Assembly: GCF_014117425.1 (NCBI RefSeq) | Contig: NZ_CP059725.1 | Coordinates: 1,798,001 to 1,862,000, forward strand | Length of the DNA: 64,000 bases | Reading direction: 5' to 3' | DNA from: Bartonella sp. HY038 | GTDB taxonomy: Bacteria; Pseudomonadota; Alphaproteobacteria; Rhizobiales; Rhizobiaceae | Part shown: in pieces, positions 34,794 through 43,292 of the stretch | Layout of the letters: each line of letters starts with the position of its first letter | How positions within the stretch are numbered: position 1 is the stretch's first letter | The notes under the pieces: generated by a model | Told to the model about the DNA's origin: nothing | What the model saw: only the letters and a program-made list of their open reading frames with translations | Databases searched by the model: none | Program-made: the position numbers and the translations under genes

Positions 34794-35300
34794 ATGTCTG
34801 ATTTGCCGCGTTATATTTTACGCAATTGCACTATTTTTGTTGATCAGGTCTCCCAGATTGGTCAAGCAAAATCTGTTAATTTACCCGTGCCTACCGAAAA
34901 AATGGAAGAGCTGCGCAATGCAGGCATGGTTATGCCGATTGATGTGCCCATGGGTTATGAAAAGGCTGAAGCCTCATTCAAGCTAACTAGTTTTGACCCG
35001 CAGGTTATCTCTCTATTTGGCTTAAAAGTCGGTGCAGAGCGTGAGTTTATGATTACTGGTGCTTTGGCCCATGAAACAGGTGATACGGTAAGTGCTGTTG
35101 GCTATATTCGCGGTCGGTTAATGAAGCATGATGCTGGCGACTGGTCGCCCGGTGAAATGAGTGAAAATGATTACACAATCTCGGTTCGCTATTACCGATT
35201 AGAAGTTGCTGGCCGCGTTATCATCGAAATGGATCCCTTTAATGTATCGGTTGGTGGTGTTTCGCAGACCAGTAGCATTCGCCAAGCGCTATTAGCGTAA
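34794..35300 (+). CDS. Major tail tube protein (P2 FII family)
   Basis: The 168-residue product has the usual P2 FII length and pattern: NCTIFVDQVSQIGQAKSVNLP at the N terminus, MVMPIDVPMGYEKAEASFKL in the middle, and YYRLEVAGRVIIEMDPFN near the end. It polymerises inside the sheath to form the channel for DNA. It lies 43 bases after the sheath gene. Confidence 0.92.
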   Translation: MSDLPRYILRNCTIFVDQVSQIGQAKSVNLPVPTEKMEELRNAGMVMPIDVPMGYEKAEASFKLTSFDPQVISLFGLKVGAEREFMITGALAHETGDTVSAVGYIRGRLMKHDAGDWSPGEMSENDYTISVRYYRLEVAGRVIIEMDPFNVSVGGVSQTSSIRQALLA

Positions 35301-35354
35301 AACTAAATCGCCTCCCGATTAAAACATATATTACGTAAATATAAGAGGTTTATA

Positions 35355-35693
35355 ATGGCTGAAAAATTAGCCCCAGTTACAATCACACTTGAGGACAGCA
35401 TAACTTATAACAACAAGAATTATGGCAGCATTACTTTTAGCCGTAAAATGATTGGTGAAGATATGCTAGCCAGCGATGCCGTGCAAGGCAAACAGCGTAA
35501 AGAATTTGCCACCATTGCCTCTATGGCAAGCGTGCCACTACCAGTGATCACTGGGCTTTCTGTTGATGACTTAACCAATGTGCTGGAGGCTGCAGTTCCC
35601 TTTATGGGAAAGCGAGCACAGCAAATGGTGGAGAAAGCGCAACAAGCACAGGAAGCGAAAATGGCGCAAATAGCGGAAAATTCATTGACGTAA
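35355..35693 (+). CDS. Tail assembly chaperone gpE
   Basis: The 112-residue product corresponds to P2 gpE, a chaperone that coats the tape measure protein during tail assembly. The second half is helical and Gln/Ala-rich. Residues 83-86 are encoded over a GGGAAAG heptamer at which a fraction of ribosomes should shift by -1 to make the longer E' form. The ATG at 35355 follows an AAGAGG element. Confidence 0.88.
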   Translation: MAEKLAPVTITLEDSITYNNKNYGSITFSRKMIGEDMLASDAVQGKQRKEFATIASMASVPLPVITGLSVDDLTNVLEAAVPFMGKRAQQMVEKAQQAQEAKMAQIAENSLT

Positions 35694-35812
35694 TTGCCCT
35701 TTGCGCCCACCAGCTATGCACACCTGTTAGTGAATTTTTAGCCATGGATATAGACCGCATTTTTGCATTTGCAGAGGCAGCGATAAAACTTACCCCTAAA
35801 AGTGGAAAATAA
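35355..35812 (+). CDS. gpE+E' fusion made by -1 frameshift
   Basis: The -1 frame stays open from before the heptamer at 35606-35612 to a TAA at 35810-35812. It encodes 66 residues, ending in a sensible helical domain (GKFIDVIALCAHQL, then FLAMDIDRIFAFAEAAI). The fusion has 86 residues of E and 66 of E', 152 in all. Its stop lies one base before the ATG of the tape measure gene. GGGAAAG is the same heptamer used by lambda G/GT. The shift itself is inferred from the heptamer and the open frame. Confidence 0.82.
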
Positions 35813-35813
35813 A

Positions 35814-38705
35814 ATGAGCAGCTATACATCAAGCTTGATTATTAAATTAATTGATCAAGCCTCAGCTCCTGCTCGCGTTATTGGTGCCACATTGGGTCGG
35901 CTACAAGCGTCGCAGCAAAGAACAAGCGCGGCCCTTACCGCCTCGCAAGGTGCAATGCTAGGCGCGGCGGCGGCAGGCTTTGGGCTTTACCAAGCTCTAT
36001 CCAAACCCACTCAAGCTGCCATTGCTTTTGAGGGTGCATTGGAAGATATTGCGCAAAAGGTTGATGTGCCAATTTCGCAATTGCAAGAGCTTGGCAAGGA
36101 AGTGCGAGCAGTGGCACGCGCCACAACCCTATCGGCGCAAGAAGCTGCATCTGGTATTGACGTTTTGGCTGGCATGGGCGCTAGCCGTGAAGATGCCATG
36201 AAGCTGATGAACCCTATTGGTAAAGCGGCCACCGCCTATAATGCCGAAGTTTCAGATCTTGCACAAGCTGGGTATGCGGCGTTAAGCAATTTGAAAGTGC
36301 CAGCCGATCAATTTGCCAAAGCATTGGATGCCATGGCACAGGCTGGTAAAGCCGGCGCCTTTGAACTGAAGGACATGGCGCAATATTTCCCAACCCTTGG
36401 CGCAGCATACCAAGGCTTAGGGCAAACAGGTGTACCAGCTGTGGCCGACCTATCGGCAGCCCTTCAAATTGTGCGCAAAGGCACGGGCGATAGTGCGAGT
36501 GCTGCTACCAATCTAGCCAACATCATGCAAAAGATGCAAGCGCCGCAAACGGTTAAAGCCTTCAGAAAAATGGGGGTTAACCTAGAAAAGGAATTAAAGG
36601 TTGCAGCAAAAAAAGGCATGACGCCAATTGAAGCCATTGCTGAGATTACAAATCGCACTTTAAAGGGCGATATGTCAAAGCTAGGTTACCTTTTTTCTGA
36701 TGCACAGGTGCAGCAAGGTTTACGGCCACTTTTACAAAATATTGATGAATATCGCAAAATTCGTAAAGAAGCGATGGAAGCGCAAGGCGTTGTTGAAGAA
36801 GATTATCAAAGGCGGCTAAAAACCGGTGCGGCTGCCGCCAAACGCTTTGGCCTTGCCTTTGAAAGTATTAGCATCACTATCGGCAATATTTTATTGCCCG
36901 TTTTAGCCGACCTTGCCGATAAATTAGTGCCAATTATCAATTCCATAGCTGATTTTGCTGAAGCTAATCCTGAATTAACCCGCAATGTTATTTTAGCAAC
37001 CTCGGCTTTTGTTGCATTTCGTGTTGCGGCAACGGATGCCCGCTTTGCGCTTTTATGGACCAAAGGTGGATTACTTTCAGCGGCAATAAGCGGCATGAGT
37101 GGTCTTGGCCAAGCAACCCTTGGTGCTTCAAAAGGCTTTAGCCTGCTACGCGGTGGTGCAACCATTGGCTCGCTTTTTGGTACAATTTTTAGCGGAGGCA
37201 TTTTTGCAAGCCTCGTTTCTGCGCTTGGTTCGGTAGTTGGTGTCATTGGCGGAGTATTGGCAAGCATTGGTGCAGCTCTTGCAAGCATTACTGCGCCAAT
37301 ATCATTAATTATTGCGCTCGTTATTGGTTTTGCACTCACAGTCTATAATTATTGGGTACCAATATCGCGCTTTATTGTTGGTTTTGCCTCCGTTATTGGG
37401 GAAGCACTCGGCGGCATAATAAATTCGATTACTGGTTTTATCAGCGCTGCGGCAAGTTTTGCGGGTCAAAAAATATTTGACCTTATGGCATGGCTTGGTA
37501 TTGATCCTGAAAAAGTTATGAATGCTGTTGCTAGTGTTTGGAATGTTATAACCGATTTTACCTCTGGTATTGTTAGTTGGTTTAAAGGCCTACCAGAAGC
37601 AATTGGCAATTGGTTCTCTGATATCTTCACCATGAATGAATATAGCGACAGTGAAGCTGATGGCTTTGAGGAAATGGGGCGCAATATTGCCCAAAAAATA
37701 TTAAACGGCCTTAAAAACCTACCATCAACTATTTTAAGCCTCATCGCGTCTATTCCTTCTGGATTGTCGTCACTAGCGGGTAGCTATGCGCGTTTAAGCA
37801 TGGATTGGGGTGCAAAACTACTTAGCGGCTTGCAAGCTTGCGTCGCGGCTATTTTGCCGATGATTGCGGCCCTTCCATCACAGCTAAGAGGACTTATTGG
37901 CAATCTAGCAACAATAGGGCTTGCTTGGGGGCAAAGCTTTGCTAATGCATGTTGGCAAGGAATAACTACTATTGGCACAATGTTGACTGGTCTGCCATCA
38001 AAGATCGTTTCAACCGTGGGAGATCTTGCAACCATTGGTATGCAATGGGGGCAAGGCATTGCTGCCGCAATGTGGAGCAACGTAACCGCATTAGTTCCGC
38101 AAATGGCGACACTACCAACTCAATTAACCGCTGCAATTACGGCAAACGCTGCGGCCTTTGTGGAAGCAGGCCAGCACTTAATGTACGCGCTGATGGATGG
38201 CATCAAGCAAGTGATGAGTGAAATTGTTAGCTATATCCAATCAAGCATATCAAATGCTGCTTCAAATGCGGCAGGTTCTCTGCGCGGCATGTTGCCTGAA
38301 TGGATGGGCGGCACGCCAAGCGCTCCTGCAACGGCTGCCATCGATGGTGCAAGGGCACTAGGCGGACCAGTGGCGCGCGGCGGTACTTATCTTGTCGGTG
38401 AGCAAGGGCCAGAACTGTTTTCACCTGGTACCAGTGGTCTCATCCACCCTGCAAGCGATACTGCGGCACATTTAAGCAGCATCGCCAGTATGCGCAGTCC
38501 CAGTCTTACTACGGCACTACCAAGTGGCGGTAATGCATCTGGCGGCGCAAACAAACAAACAAGCGTCAATCTTGGCGGCGTTACAATTAATGTCCACGCA
38601 AGCCCCAATATGGACGTTAATGCTCTCACCGATACGATTATGCGTAAATTAGCAGCTGAAGTTGATGCCTTAGGGCGCAGCGCCTTTTCTGATGGAGTAT
38701 ATTAA
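35814..38705 (+). CDS. Tail tape measure protein
   Basis: The 963-residue product sets tail length. Residues 60-270 show the TP901-type tape measure pattern (FEGALEDIAQKVDVP, LAGMGASREDAMKLMNPI, KAGAFELKDMAQYFPTL). Several long hydrophobic, Gly/Ala-rich segments lie at about 430-560. Near residue 850 is a GGPVARGGTYLVGEQGPELF motif, common at the C terminus of tape measures. Start at the ATG at 35814, one base after the E' stop. Confidence 0.95.
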   Translation: MSSYTSSLIIKLIDQASAPARVIGATLGRLQASQQRTSAALTASQGAMLGAAAAGFGLYQALSKPTQAAIAFEGALEDIAQKVDVPISQLQELGKEVRAVARATTLSAQEAASGIDVLAGMGASREDAMKLMNPIGKAATAYNAEVSDLAQAGYAALSNLKVPADQFAKALDAMAQAGKAGAFELKDMAQYFPTLGAAYQGLGQTGVPAVADLSAALQIVRKGTGDSASAATNLANIMQKMQAPQTVKAFRKMGVNLEKELKVAAKKGMTPIEAIAEITNRTLKGDMSKLGYLFSDAQVQQGLRPLLQNIDEYRKIRKEAMEAQGVVEEDYQRRLKTGAAAAKRFGLAFESISITIGNILLPVLADLADKLVPIINSIADFAEANPELTRNVILATSAFVAFRVAATDARFALLWTKGGLLSAAISGMSGLGQATLGASKGFSLLRGGATIGSLFGTIFSGGIFASLVSALGSVVGVIGGVLASIGAALASITAPISLIIALVIGFALTVYNYWVPISRFIVGFASVIGEALGGIINSITGFISAAASFAGQKIFDLMAWLGIDPEKVMNAVASVWNVITDFTSGIVSWFKGLPEAIGNWFSDIFTMNEYSDSEADGFEEMGRNIAQKILNGLKNLPSTILSLIASIPSGLSSLAGSYARLSMDWGAKLLSGLQACVAAILPMIAALPSQLRGLIGNLATIGLAWGQSFANACWQGITTIGTMLTGLPSKIVSTVGDLATIGMQWGQGIAAAMWSNVTALVPQMATLPTQLTAAITANAAAFVEAGQHLMYALMDGIKQVMSEIVSYIQSSISNAASNAAGSLRGMLPEWMGGTPSAPATAAIDGARALGGPVARGGTYLVGEQGPELFSPGTSGLIHPASDTAAHLSSIASMRSPSLTTALPSGGNASGGANKQTSVNLGGVTINVHASPNMDVNALTDTIMRKLAAEVDALGRSAFSDGVY

Positions 38706-39131
38706 ATGCCGATACCAATGTGCTTGGGCCCCTATATGTTCCACTCCACCCGCTTTGGCTATAACCGCTTAGGGCGCAGTTTAAGTACAACTTGGGCAGA
38801 GTTAAGCGTGGTTGGCGGACTTAATGTGGCGCAATGGATGGGCGGCCAAACAGACAAGGTTCGGCTTGAAGGTGTGCTTTTTCCTGAAGAGTTTGGCGGT
38901 CTTATTGTTATGGAAGCTTTGCGTATAGCAGCAAAAGGCGGCCTTATCTTTCCACTTATTGCCATGACGGGGCAGTATTTTGGCAATTACCGCATTGAAG
39001 GAGTGGAGGAAGACCAGTCTTATCACACCCGTTACGGCCTTGCGCGGAAGAATGTATATTCAATCGCCTTAACTTTTCATATTGGCCCACCATCGGCAGG
39101 TGTGTCAATTGTTGAAACTTTATTTGGATAA
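38706..39131 (+). CDS. Tail protein U (gpU family)
   Basis: The 141-residue product has the P2 gpU pattern: MCLGPYMFHSTRFGYN, then WAELSVVGGLNVAQWMGGQ and LEGVLFPEEFGGL. gpU helps finish the tail end. It starts directly at the tape measure stop, and the order T-U-X-D is that of P2. Confidence 0.92.
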   Translation: MPIPMCLGPYMFHSTRFGYNRLGRSLSTTWAELSVVGGLNVAQWMGGQTDKVRLEGVLFPEEFGGLIVMEALRIAAKGGLIFPLIAMTGQYFGNYRIEGVEEDQSYHTRYGLARKNVYSIALTFHIGPPSAGVSIVETLFG

Positions 39132-39149
39132 AGCAGGTTTGGATAAGTT

Positions 39150-39356
39150 ATGGCGCATTATAAAACCATCCAAGGCGAAATGCTTGACCGCATTTGCCGC
39201 AAAATCTATGGCGATGAAAGCGGCTATGTTGAAGCCGTATTAGAAGCCAATCCGGGTCTTGCCAAAAAAGGCGAGCCCCTACCCTTTGGCACGCTCATTA
39301 TGTTGCCAGAAGTTGAAAAGAATAACGAGCTTAACCTTGTCTATTTATGGGATTAA
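39150..39356 (+). CDS. Tail protein X (LysM-like)
   Basis: The 68-residue product is a single LysM-like fold: YKTIQGEMLDRICRKIYG, then VEAVLEANPGLAKKGEPLPFGTLIMLPE. It joins U and D at the tail in P2-like phages and might touch peptidoglycan. Three bases separate it from the D gene. Confidence 0.92.
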   Translation: MAHYKTIQGEMLDRICRKIYGDESGYVEAVLEANPGLAKKGEPLPFGTLIMLPEVEKNNELNLVYLWD

Positions 39357-39359
39357 ACG

Positions 39360-40472
39360 ATGAGCGAGGCAAAAACACCGCATGCCGTCATCAAGGTGAA
39401 TGGCAAAACCATTGCCGATGGCTTTAATGGCCGTCTAATCTCCGTTCAAATATCAGACAAACGCGGCATTACATCCGACACCATCACGCTTGAATTGCGC
39501 GATGGTGATCCATTTTTGGCAATACCAGAAAAAAGTGATGTTATCGAAGCTTGGCTTGGTTATCTTGAAACAGGGGTCGCTTATTTTGGCAAATATACCA
39601 TTGATGATCCTGAAATTAAAATGAAGCCCTATACCTTGTCAATTAATGGCAAAGGTGCCGATATGCGTGATGGGCTAAAAGCGCAAAAAGGCCGCCATTT
39701 TGATAATAAAAGCATTCATGAAATTGTAAGTGAAATTGCCGGCGAGCATGGTCTTTCACCAATGGTGGATCCAGAAGTTGGCTCCTATGTTTATAAATGG
39801 GTTGGGCAGCAAGATGAAAGTGACATTCACTTTATTGAGCGGCTTGCGAAACGCCATGGCGCAATTTTCACTGTAAAAGATGGCAAAATGATCTTTGCCA
39901 AAAAAGGCAGTGAAAAATCGGCAAGTGGCAAAAAACTCTTGGCTTTTACGGCCACACCGCAAAATACCATCGAGGGCAGTGCCCGCGTTGTTTTTTCCCA
40001 TCGCTCCAAATTCAAATCGGTTAAAGCCCATAAGCAAAACCGCGAGACGGCAGAGCGCGATTTATTTAGCGAAGAAAGCGATGTGGACGGCACCGCAGAT
40101 TTTGAAATAGCCGAACCTTTTGGCGATGAGGAAGAAGCAAAAATTGCCGCAAAAGCTAAAGGTGAGGAGTTAAAGTCAAAAACCATAACCACATCTTGCC
40201 AAATTGTCGGTGACCCGCGTATACGGGCAGGCTCGCCTTTCACCTACCAAGATATGCGCCCACAAATTGACGGCATTGCCTTTAATATTGAAATTGCAAC
40301 GCACGCCATCTCAAAATCTGGCTATACAACAAGCATTGATGCCGATTTAAACCCGCAAAAAGATAATGAAGCCAAAAAGCAAAAAAAGAAAAAAGCAAGA
40401 AAGGCTAAAAAAGGCAAAGGCGAAACACCAATGCGCGACCTTGATTGGAGTGACCTTGATAATAAGGTGTAA
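39360..40472 (+). CDS. Late control / baseplate hub protein D
   Basis: The 370-residue product belongs to the P2 gpD/T4 gp27-like hub family. Signatures are NGKTIADGFNGRLISVQISD, then SDVIEAWLGYLETGVAYFGKYTID, and SDIHFIERLAKRHGA. The last 30 residues are strongly basic, with repeated Lys. It forms the hub on which spike V sits. Confidence 0.92.
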   Translation: MSEAKTPHAVIKVNGKTIADGFNGRLISVQISDKRGITSDTITLELRDGDPFLAIPEKSDVIEAWLGYLETGVAYFGKYTIDDPEIKMKPYTLSINGKGADMRDGLKAQKGRHFDNKSIHEIVSEIAGEHGLSPMVDPEVGSYVYKWVGQQDESDIHFIERLAKRHGAIFTVKDGKMIFAKKGSEKSASGKKLLAFTATPQNTIEGSARVVFSHRSKFKSVKAHKQNRETAERDLFSEESDVDGTADFEIAEPFGDEEEAKIAAKAKGEELKSKTITTSCQIVGDPRIRAGSPFTYQDMRPQIDGIAFNIEIATHAISKSGYTTSIDADLNPQKDNEAKKQKKKKARKAKKGKGETPMRDLDWSDLDNKV

Positions 40473-40511
40473 TAATTGTAATGAGCGTTTAGGTTATTAG
40501 AAAGATAAAAA

Positions 40512-41216
40512 ATGTACTTCATCGCCTTACTTTTATATATTGCCTGTCCTGTAACGCTTGTTGCTGGGATTATTATGCTAATTTTTAAGAACAAACGCAA
40601 AGTCGGCATTATAATAGTGGTAAGTAGTTGTATTATCTGGGCTGCCAGTGCCTTTTATCTAAAGGATAGCAGTCGTGGGATAGTCTTCCCAACCGGTTTT
40701 GTAAGTTATGACGATTACCTTGCCGCTAGGAAAGAAAATATAACGGACCCTGAGAAGTGGAAAGAATTTAAAAAACTCCAAGAGTTTAAAACTACTCTAT
40801 ATATTGACCCTCGTAGTTTGGAAATGCTGACGGACAAAAAGTTTAGAAATCAAGAATTGCAAGAAAAATTAGATTATCTTGAAGCATTAACCAAAACTGA
40901 GCAGGGAAAAGCATGTTTAGACAGTGCACAGTGTGTGGGCCATAAGTTCTTACAAAATGCTGAAATCGCTTGTAGCAAATCTATAGAACAGTTAGCCACT
41001 TACGGAGTTGAATGGACGAGCGATACTACTACCCCCAAATTTACGCGTTTTAATTGGAAGAATAGTCGCCTGCACATAATTTCGTATATAGGTGACTCTG
41101 TGAAATTTCAAACTTTCGCTGGATCATGGCAATATCAGACTTATCAATGCGATTATGATTTTTTAGTTGATCATGTCATTGATGTTAAGGCAACGACAGG
41201 ACGCCTCTCTGATTAA
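40512..41216 (+). CDS. Membrane protein between tail and lysis genes (moron-like)
   Basis: A 234-residue protein with two membrane segments (residues 3-25 and 31-49) and a hydrophilic C-terminal part with four Cys residues that could form disulphides, so the large part may face the periplasm. It is followed by its own terminator and resembles no tail or lysis protein. Its place at a module border suggests an acquired cargo gene. Function unknown. Confidence 0.65.
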   Translation: MYFIALLLYIACPVTLVAGIIMLIFKNKRKVGIIIVVSSCIIWAASAFYLKDSSRGIVFPTGFVSYDDYLAARKENITDPEKWKEFKKLQEFKTTLYIDPRSLEMLTDKKFRNQELQEKLDYLEALTKTEQGKACLDSAQCVGHKFLQNAEIACSKSIEQLATYGVEWTSDTTTPKFTRFNWKNSRLHIISYIGDSVKFQTFAGSWQYQTYQCDYDFLVDHVIDVKATTGRLSD

Positions 41217-41242
41217 CTTGTCATAGCCAGTCTAAATTATTC

Positions 41243-41269
41243 AAAGGGCAGCTTTTAGCTGCCTTTTTT
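41243..41269 (+). terminator. Rho-independent terminator before the endolysin gene
   Basis: GGCAGC (41247-41252) pairs with GCTGCC (41258-41263); A-rich bases on the left pair with the T run on the right. It ends the preceding membrane-protein transcript, and the lysis genes must have their own promoter or read-through. Confidence 0.78.
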
Positions 41270-41295
41270 ATTGCCCATTTAAAAAAGGATATCTC

Positions 41296-42237
41296 ATGAA
41301 GCTGACAGCAAAAATGCTGCGTCAGATTGCTGGCGCACGCGCAAAAGAACATAATATCCAATCCGTAATTGATGCTTATAATCGCTATGGCACGCGCTAT
41401 GGCCTTGATTTACCGCATCGCTTGGCACAATTTCTTGCCCAAATCCTGCATGAATCGGATGGGCTATTTTACAACCAAGAAATATGGGGCCCAACCAAGG
41501 CGCAACACCGCTATGATATCCGCACCGACCTTGGCAATACCCCGACACGTGATGGCGATGGCAAAAAATATAAAGGCTGGGGATTAATCCAAATTACCGG
41601 CAAGGCCAACATCACTGCCTTTTATAATTGGTGCCTTAATGAAAAAATGTCGCCGCCTAATTTTATTGAGCAGCCAGAACAAATCGCCAAAGCCCCTTGG
41701 TCTGCCCTTTGCGCCTTTTGGTATTGGAATACCAACCGCATTAACCGCTATGCTGATCGCGGCGATATTGAAATGGTAACCAAATGCATTAATGGCGGGC
41801 TTAATGGCTATGCCGACCGCTTGCAATGGTATGATAAGGCAAGCCTTGTCTTACTTGGTTTTGATACAATTAAAGACTTTCAAAAAACTGCCAATATCAT
41901 GGTGGACGGCATTTCAGGCCCACGCACGAGAGCAGAAATGCATAAGGCCTTAGTAAAACTATCAGATAAAGCAGCTTTGCCAAAAATCATCACTGATGCC
42001 CCAGTAGTGGAGGTAAAAATTCCAAAGCAATTGGATAAGCCATTGCACAAAACCGCACCATTTTGGGAGCGTATCACCTCTATTGCTGGTCTTGCAGGGA
42101 TTAGTGGCGCCAGTTGGCTTGGCGATTGGCGTGTTATCACCGCGCTTGCGGCGGCGCTGATTTTTGTTTCAATCTTTGGGCTTATTTTCCAAGACCGCAT
42201 TACTAAAGCAATTCGCTCGATGAAAGCACAAATGTAA
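41296..42237 (+). CDS. Endolysin: GH19 domain with C-terminal membrane segments
   Basis: The 313-residue product has a glycoside hydrolase family 19 domain in residues 1-180: catalytic Glu53 in FLAQILHESDG, then KGWGLIQITGKAN near residue 95. A peptidoglycan-binding-like stretch (KDFQKTANIMVDGISGPRT) follows. The last 60 residues hold one long or two short membrane segments, so the enzyme is probably membrane-anchored until the holin acts. It cuts peptidoglycan at the end of the lytic cycle. Confidence 0.9.
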   Translation: MKLTAKMLRQIAGARAKEHNIQSVIDAYNRYGTRYGLDLPHRLAQFLAQILHESDGLFYNQEIWGPTKAQHRYDIRTDLGNTPTRDGDGKKYKGWGLIQITGKANITAFYNWCLNEKMSPPNFIEQPEQIAKAPWSALCAFWYWNTNRINRYADRGDIEMVTKCINGGLNGYADRLQWYDKASLVLLGFDTIKDFQKTANIMVDGISGPRTRAEMHKALVKLSDKAALPKIITDAPVVEVKIPKQLDKPLHKTAPFWERITSIAGLAGISGASWLGDWRVITALAAALIFVSIFGLIFQDRITKAIRSMKAQM

Positions 42238-42260
42238 AAAGCGCCCCAAAAGGGCGCTTT
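42238..42260. terminator. Strong hairpin behind the endolysin gene
   Basis: AAAGCGCCC (42238-42246) pairs with GGGCGCTTT (42252-42260) over a 5-base loop. The A run on the left gives a better T tail on the minus strand, so it may act in both directions. Confidence 0.6.
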
Positions 42261-42900
42261 CCAAACGTTTAACCAAAAATCATATGGCATAGATCAACAC
42301 ATTTAATCAGCAGCCAAACACTATGTATGGCTAACTGTATTAATAACGCCACGGGCATGTTTGTCGCAGACAAATGGGATTTCAAAGTTTTACTATTTTT
42401 TTTGATTGAAATTTCAAACGAAAATTCCAAATTCATATACACTTCCTTTCGAAGGATTATTGAAAGTAGAATTAAAGCTGTTTAGTACAACTTATAACTC
42501 TAAGCTTTCAGCAATCCCTAAAAGGCTAGCTTAGGATTTTTTGTTGACCAGCACGCATTTGCGTGGTACGAACAGGTTGTTGTAATACCTATGCTAGCTC
42601 ATTGGGTTAACATTTAACAGAGCATTAGCTGCAACTTTTGCTCTGTTCATTATTTGCTTTTTCAAGCATTTATCTATATCTACTACAAAAAATTTTCTGT
42701 CAATATATGTGGTTGAGTAGTTAGGTAATTATTGTTTTCCTATTATTTGATAATTTTGCTAAATTCTAACCAACAAATTGTTTTTGTTGGCTATTTTCTA
42801 TTGTTGAAAAATTCAATAAAAAACAAAAATCTATATTTGGTACGTCAAGCGACCAATTACACCATACATCTAGTTAAATCGCAATTGAAATACGAATCAC
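42261..42900. other. AT-rich non-coding stretch inside the lysis module
   Basis: About 640 bases without a convincing gene. It holds two further hairpins (42513-42542 with a T run; 42616-42647, with a 9-bp stem AACAGAGCA/TGCTCTGTT). A small RNA or a degraded gene is possible. A short frame at 42732-42917 lacks a ribosome binding site and is not called. Confidence 0.4.
42513..42542 (+). terminator. Terminator-like hairpin
   Basis: AATCC-CTAA (42513-42521) pairs with TTAGGATT (42531-42538) with one bulged C, followed by TTTTTT. It could end a small RNA or read-through from the endolysin gene. Confidence 0.45.
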
Positions 42901-43154
42901 ATGCCCCCTTTTTATAAAATTGGCATTATTGCCCTAATCGTCATAGCCGCTTTTTCAAGCGGCTTTTTTATGGCCGCGAGTTTGAGCGGGCAACCACCTT
43001 GAAAAACGCCGCTAATGCCTATCAATCCGCTAGCGAGATCCAAAATGAAGTTAATCACCTTTCTGATTATGCCCTTTGCATTGCTCTTGGTGGGGTGTCA
43101 GACGAATGCCAAGTTTTCCTGCGCGGGTTGGACCAAGCCACCCTTAATCAATGA
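42901..43154 (+). pseudogene. Rz-like i-spanin, split between two frames
   Basis: From the ATG at 42901 one frame encodes a short N terminus and a clear membrane segment (KIGIIALIVIAAFSSGFF), then hits a TGA at 43000. The -1 frame continues with a periplasmic helical part (ERATTLKNAANAYQSASEI ... DECQVFLRGLDQ) to TGA at 43152-43154. Together they give an Rz-type protein of about 83 residues. The frames meet at a run of six T (42964-42969), directly behind a perfect hairpin. It may be a real indel, a sequencing error, or expressed by slippage. The Rz1 gene is nested inside, as expected. Confidence 0.6.
42945..42969 (+). terminator. Terminator-like hairpin with T6 inside the Rz frame
   Basis: AGCCGCTT (42945-42952) pairs perfectly with AAGCGGCT (42957-42964) over a 4-base loop, followed by a T run up to 42969. 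It has all features of an intrinsic terminator yet lies in the membrane-segment part of Rz. Confidence 0.6.
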
Positions 43155-43245
43155 GCCTGCGCAATTGGTCAAAACCGAGCCGCAACTCACCAAATGGCTC
43201 ATTGCAACCAACCGCTTTGGAACAAAACAAAAGTGCTGGAAATAA
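43045..43245 (+). CDS. Rz1-like o-spanin lipoprotein
   Basis: The 66-residue product begins with a lipoprotein signal (KLITFLIMPFALLLVGC) with lipobox LVGC and lipidated Cys18. The mature part is short and contains several Pro residues, as is usual for Rz1. It is encoded out of frame over the 3' half of Rz, the classical nested spanin layout. Rz and Rz1 fuse inner and outer membranes at lysis. The ATG at 43045 is chosen because it starts the lipoprotein signal. Confidence 0.75.
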   Translation: MKLITFLIMPFALLLVGCQTNAKFSCAGWTKPPLINEPAQLVKTEPQLTKWLIATNRFGTKQKCWK

Positions 43246-43292
43246 TACACCACTTCAACCCACCACTAAAAATAACGCCAAGGACAACAATA

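Noticed and set aside
42732..42917. 61-codon plus-strand frame in the lysis module
   Set aside because: AT-rich chance frame without ribosome binding site; it overlaps the Rz start in another phase.
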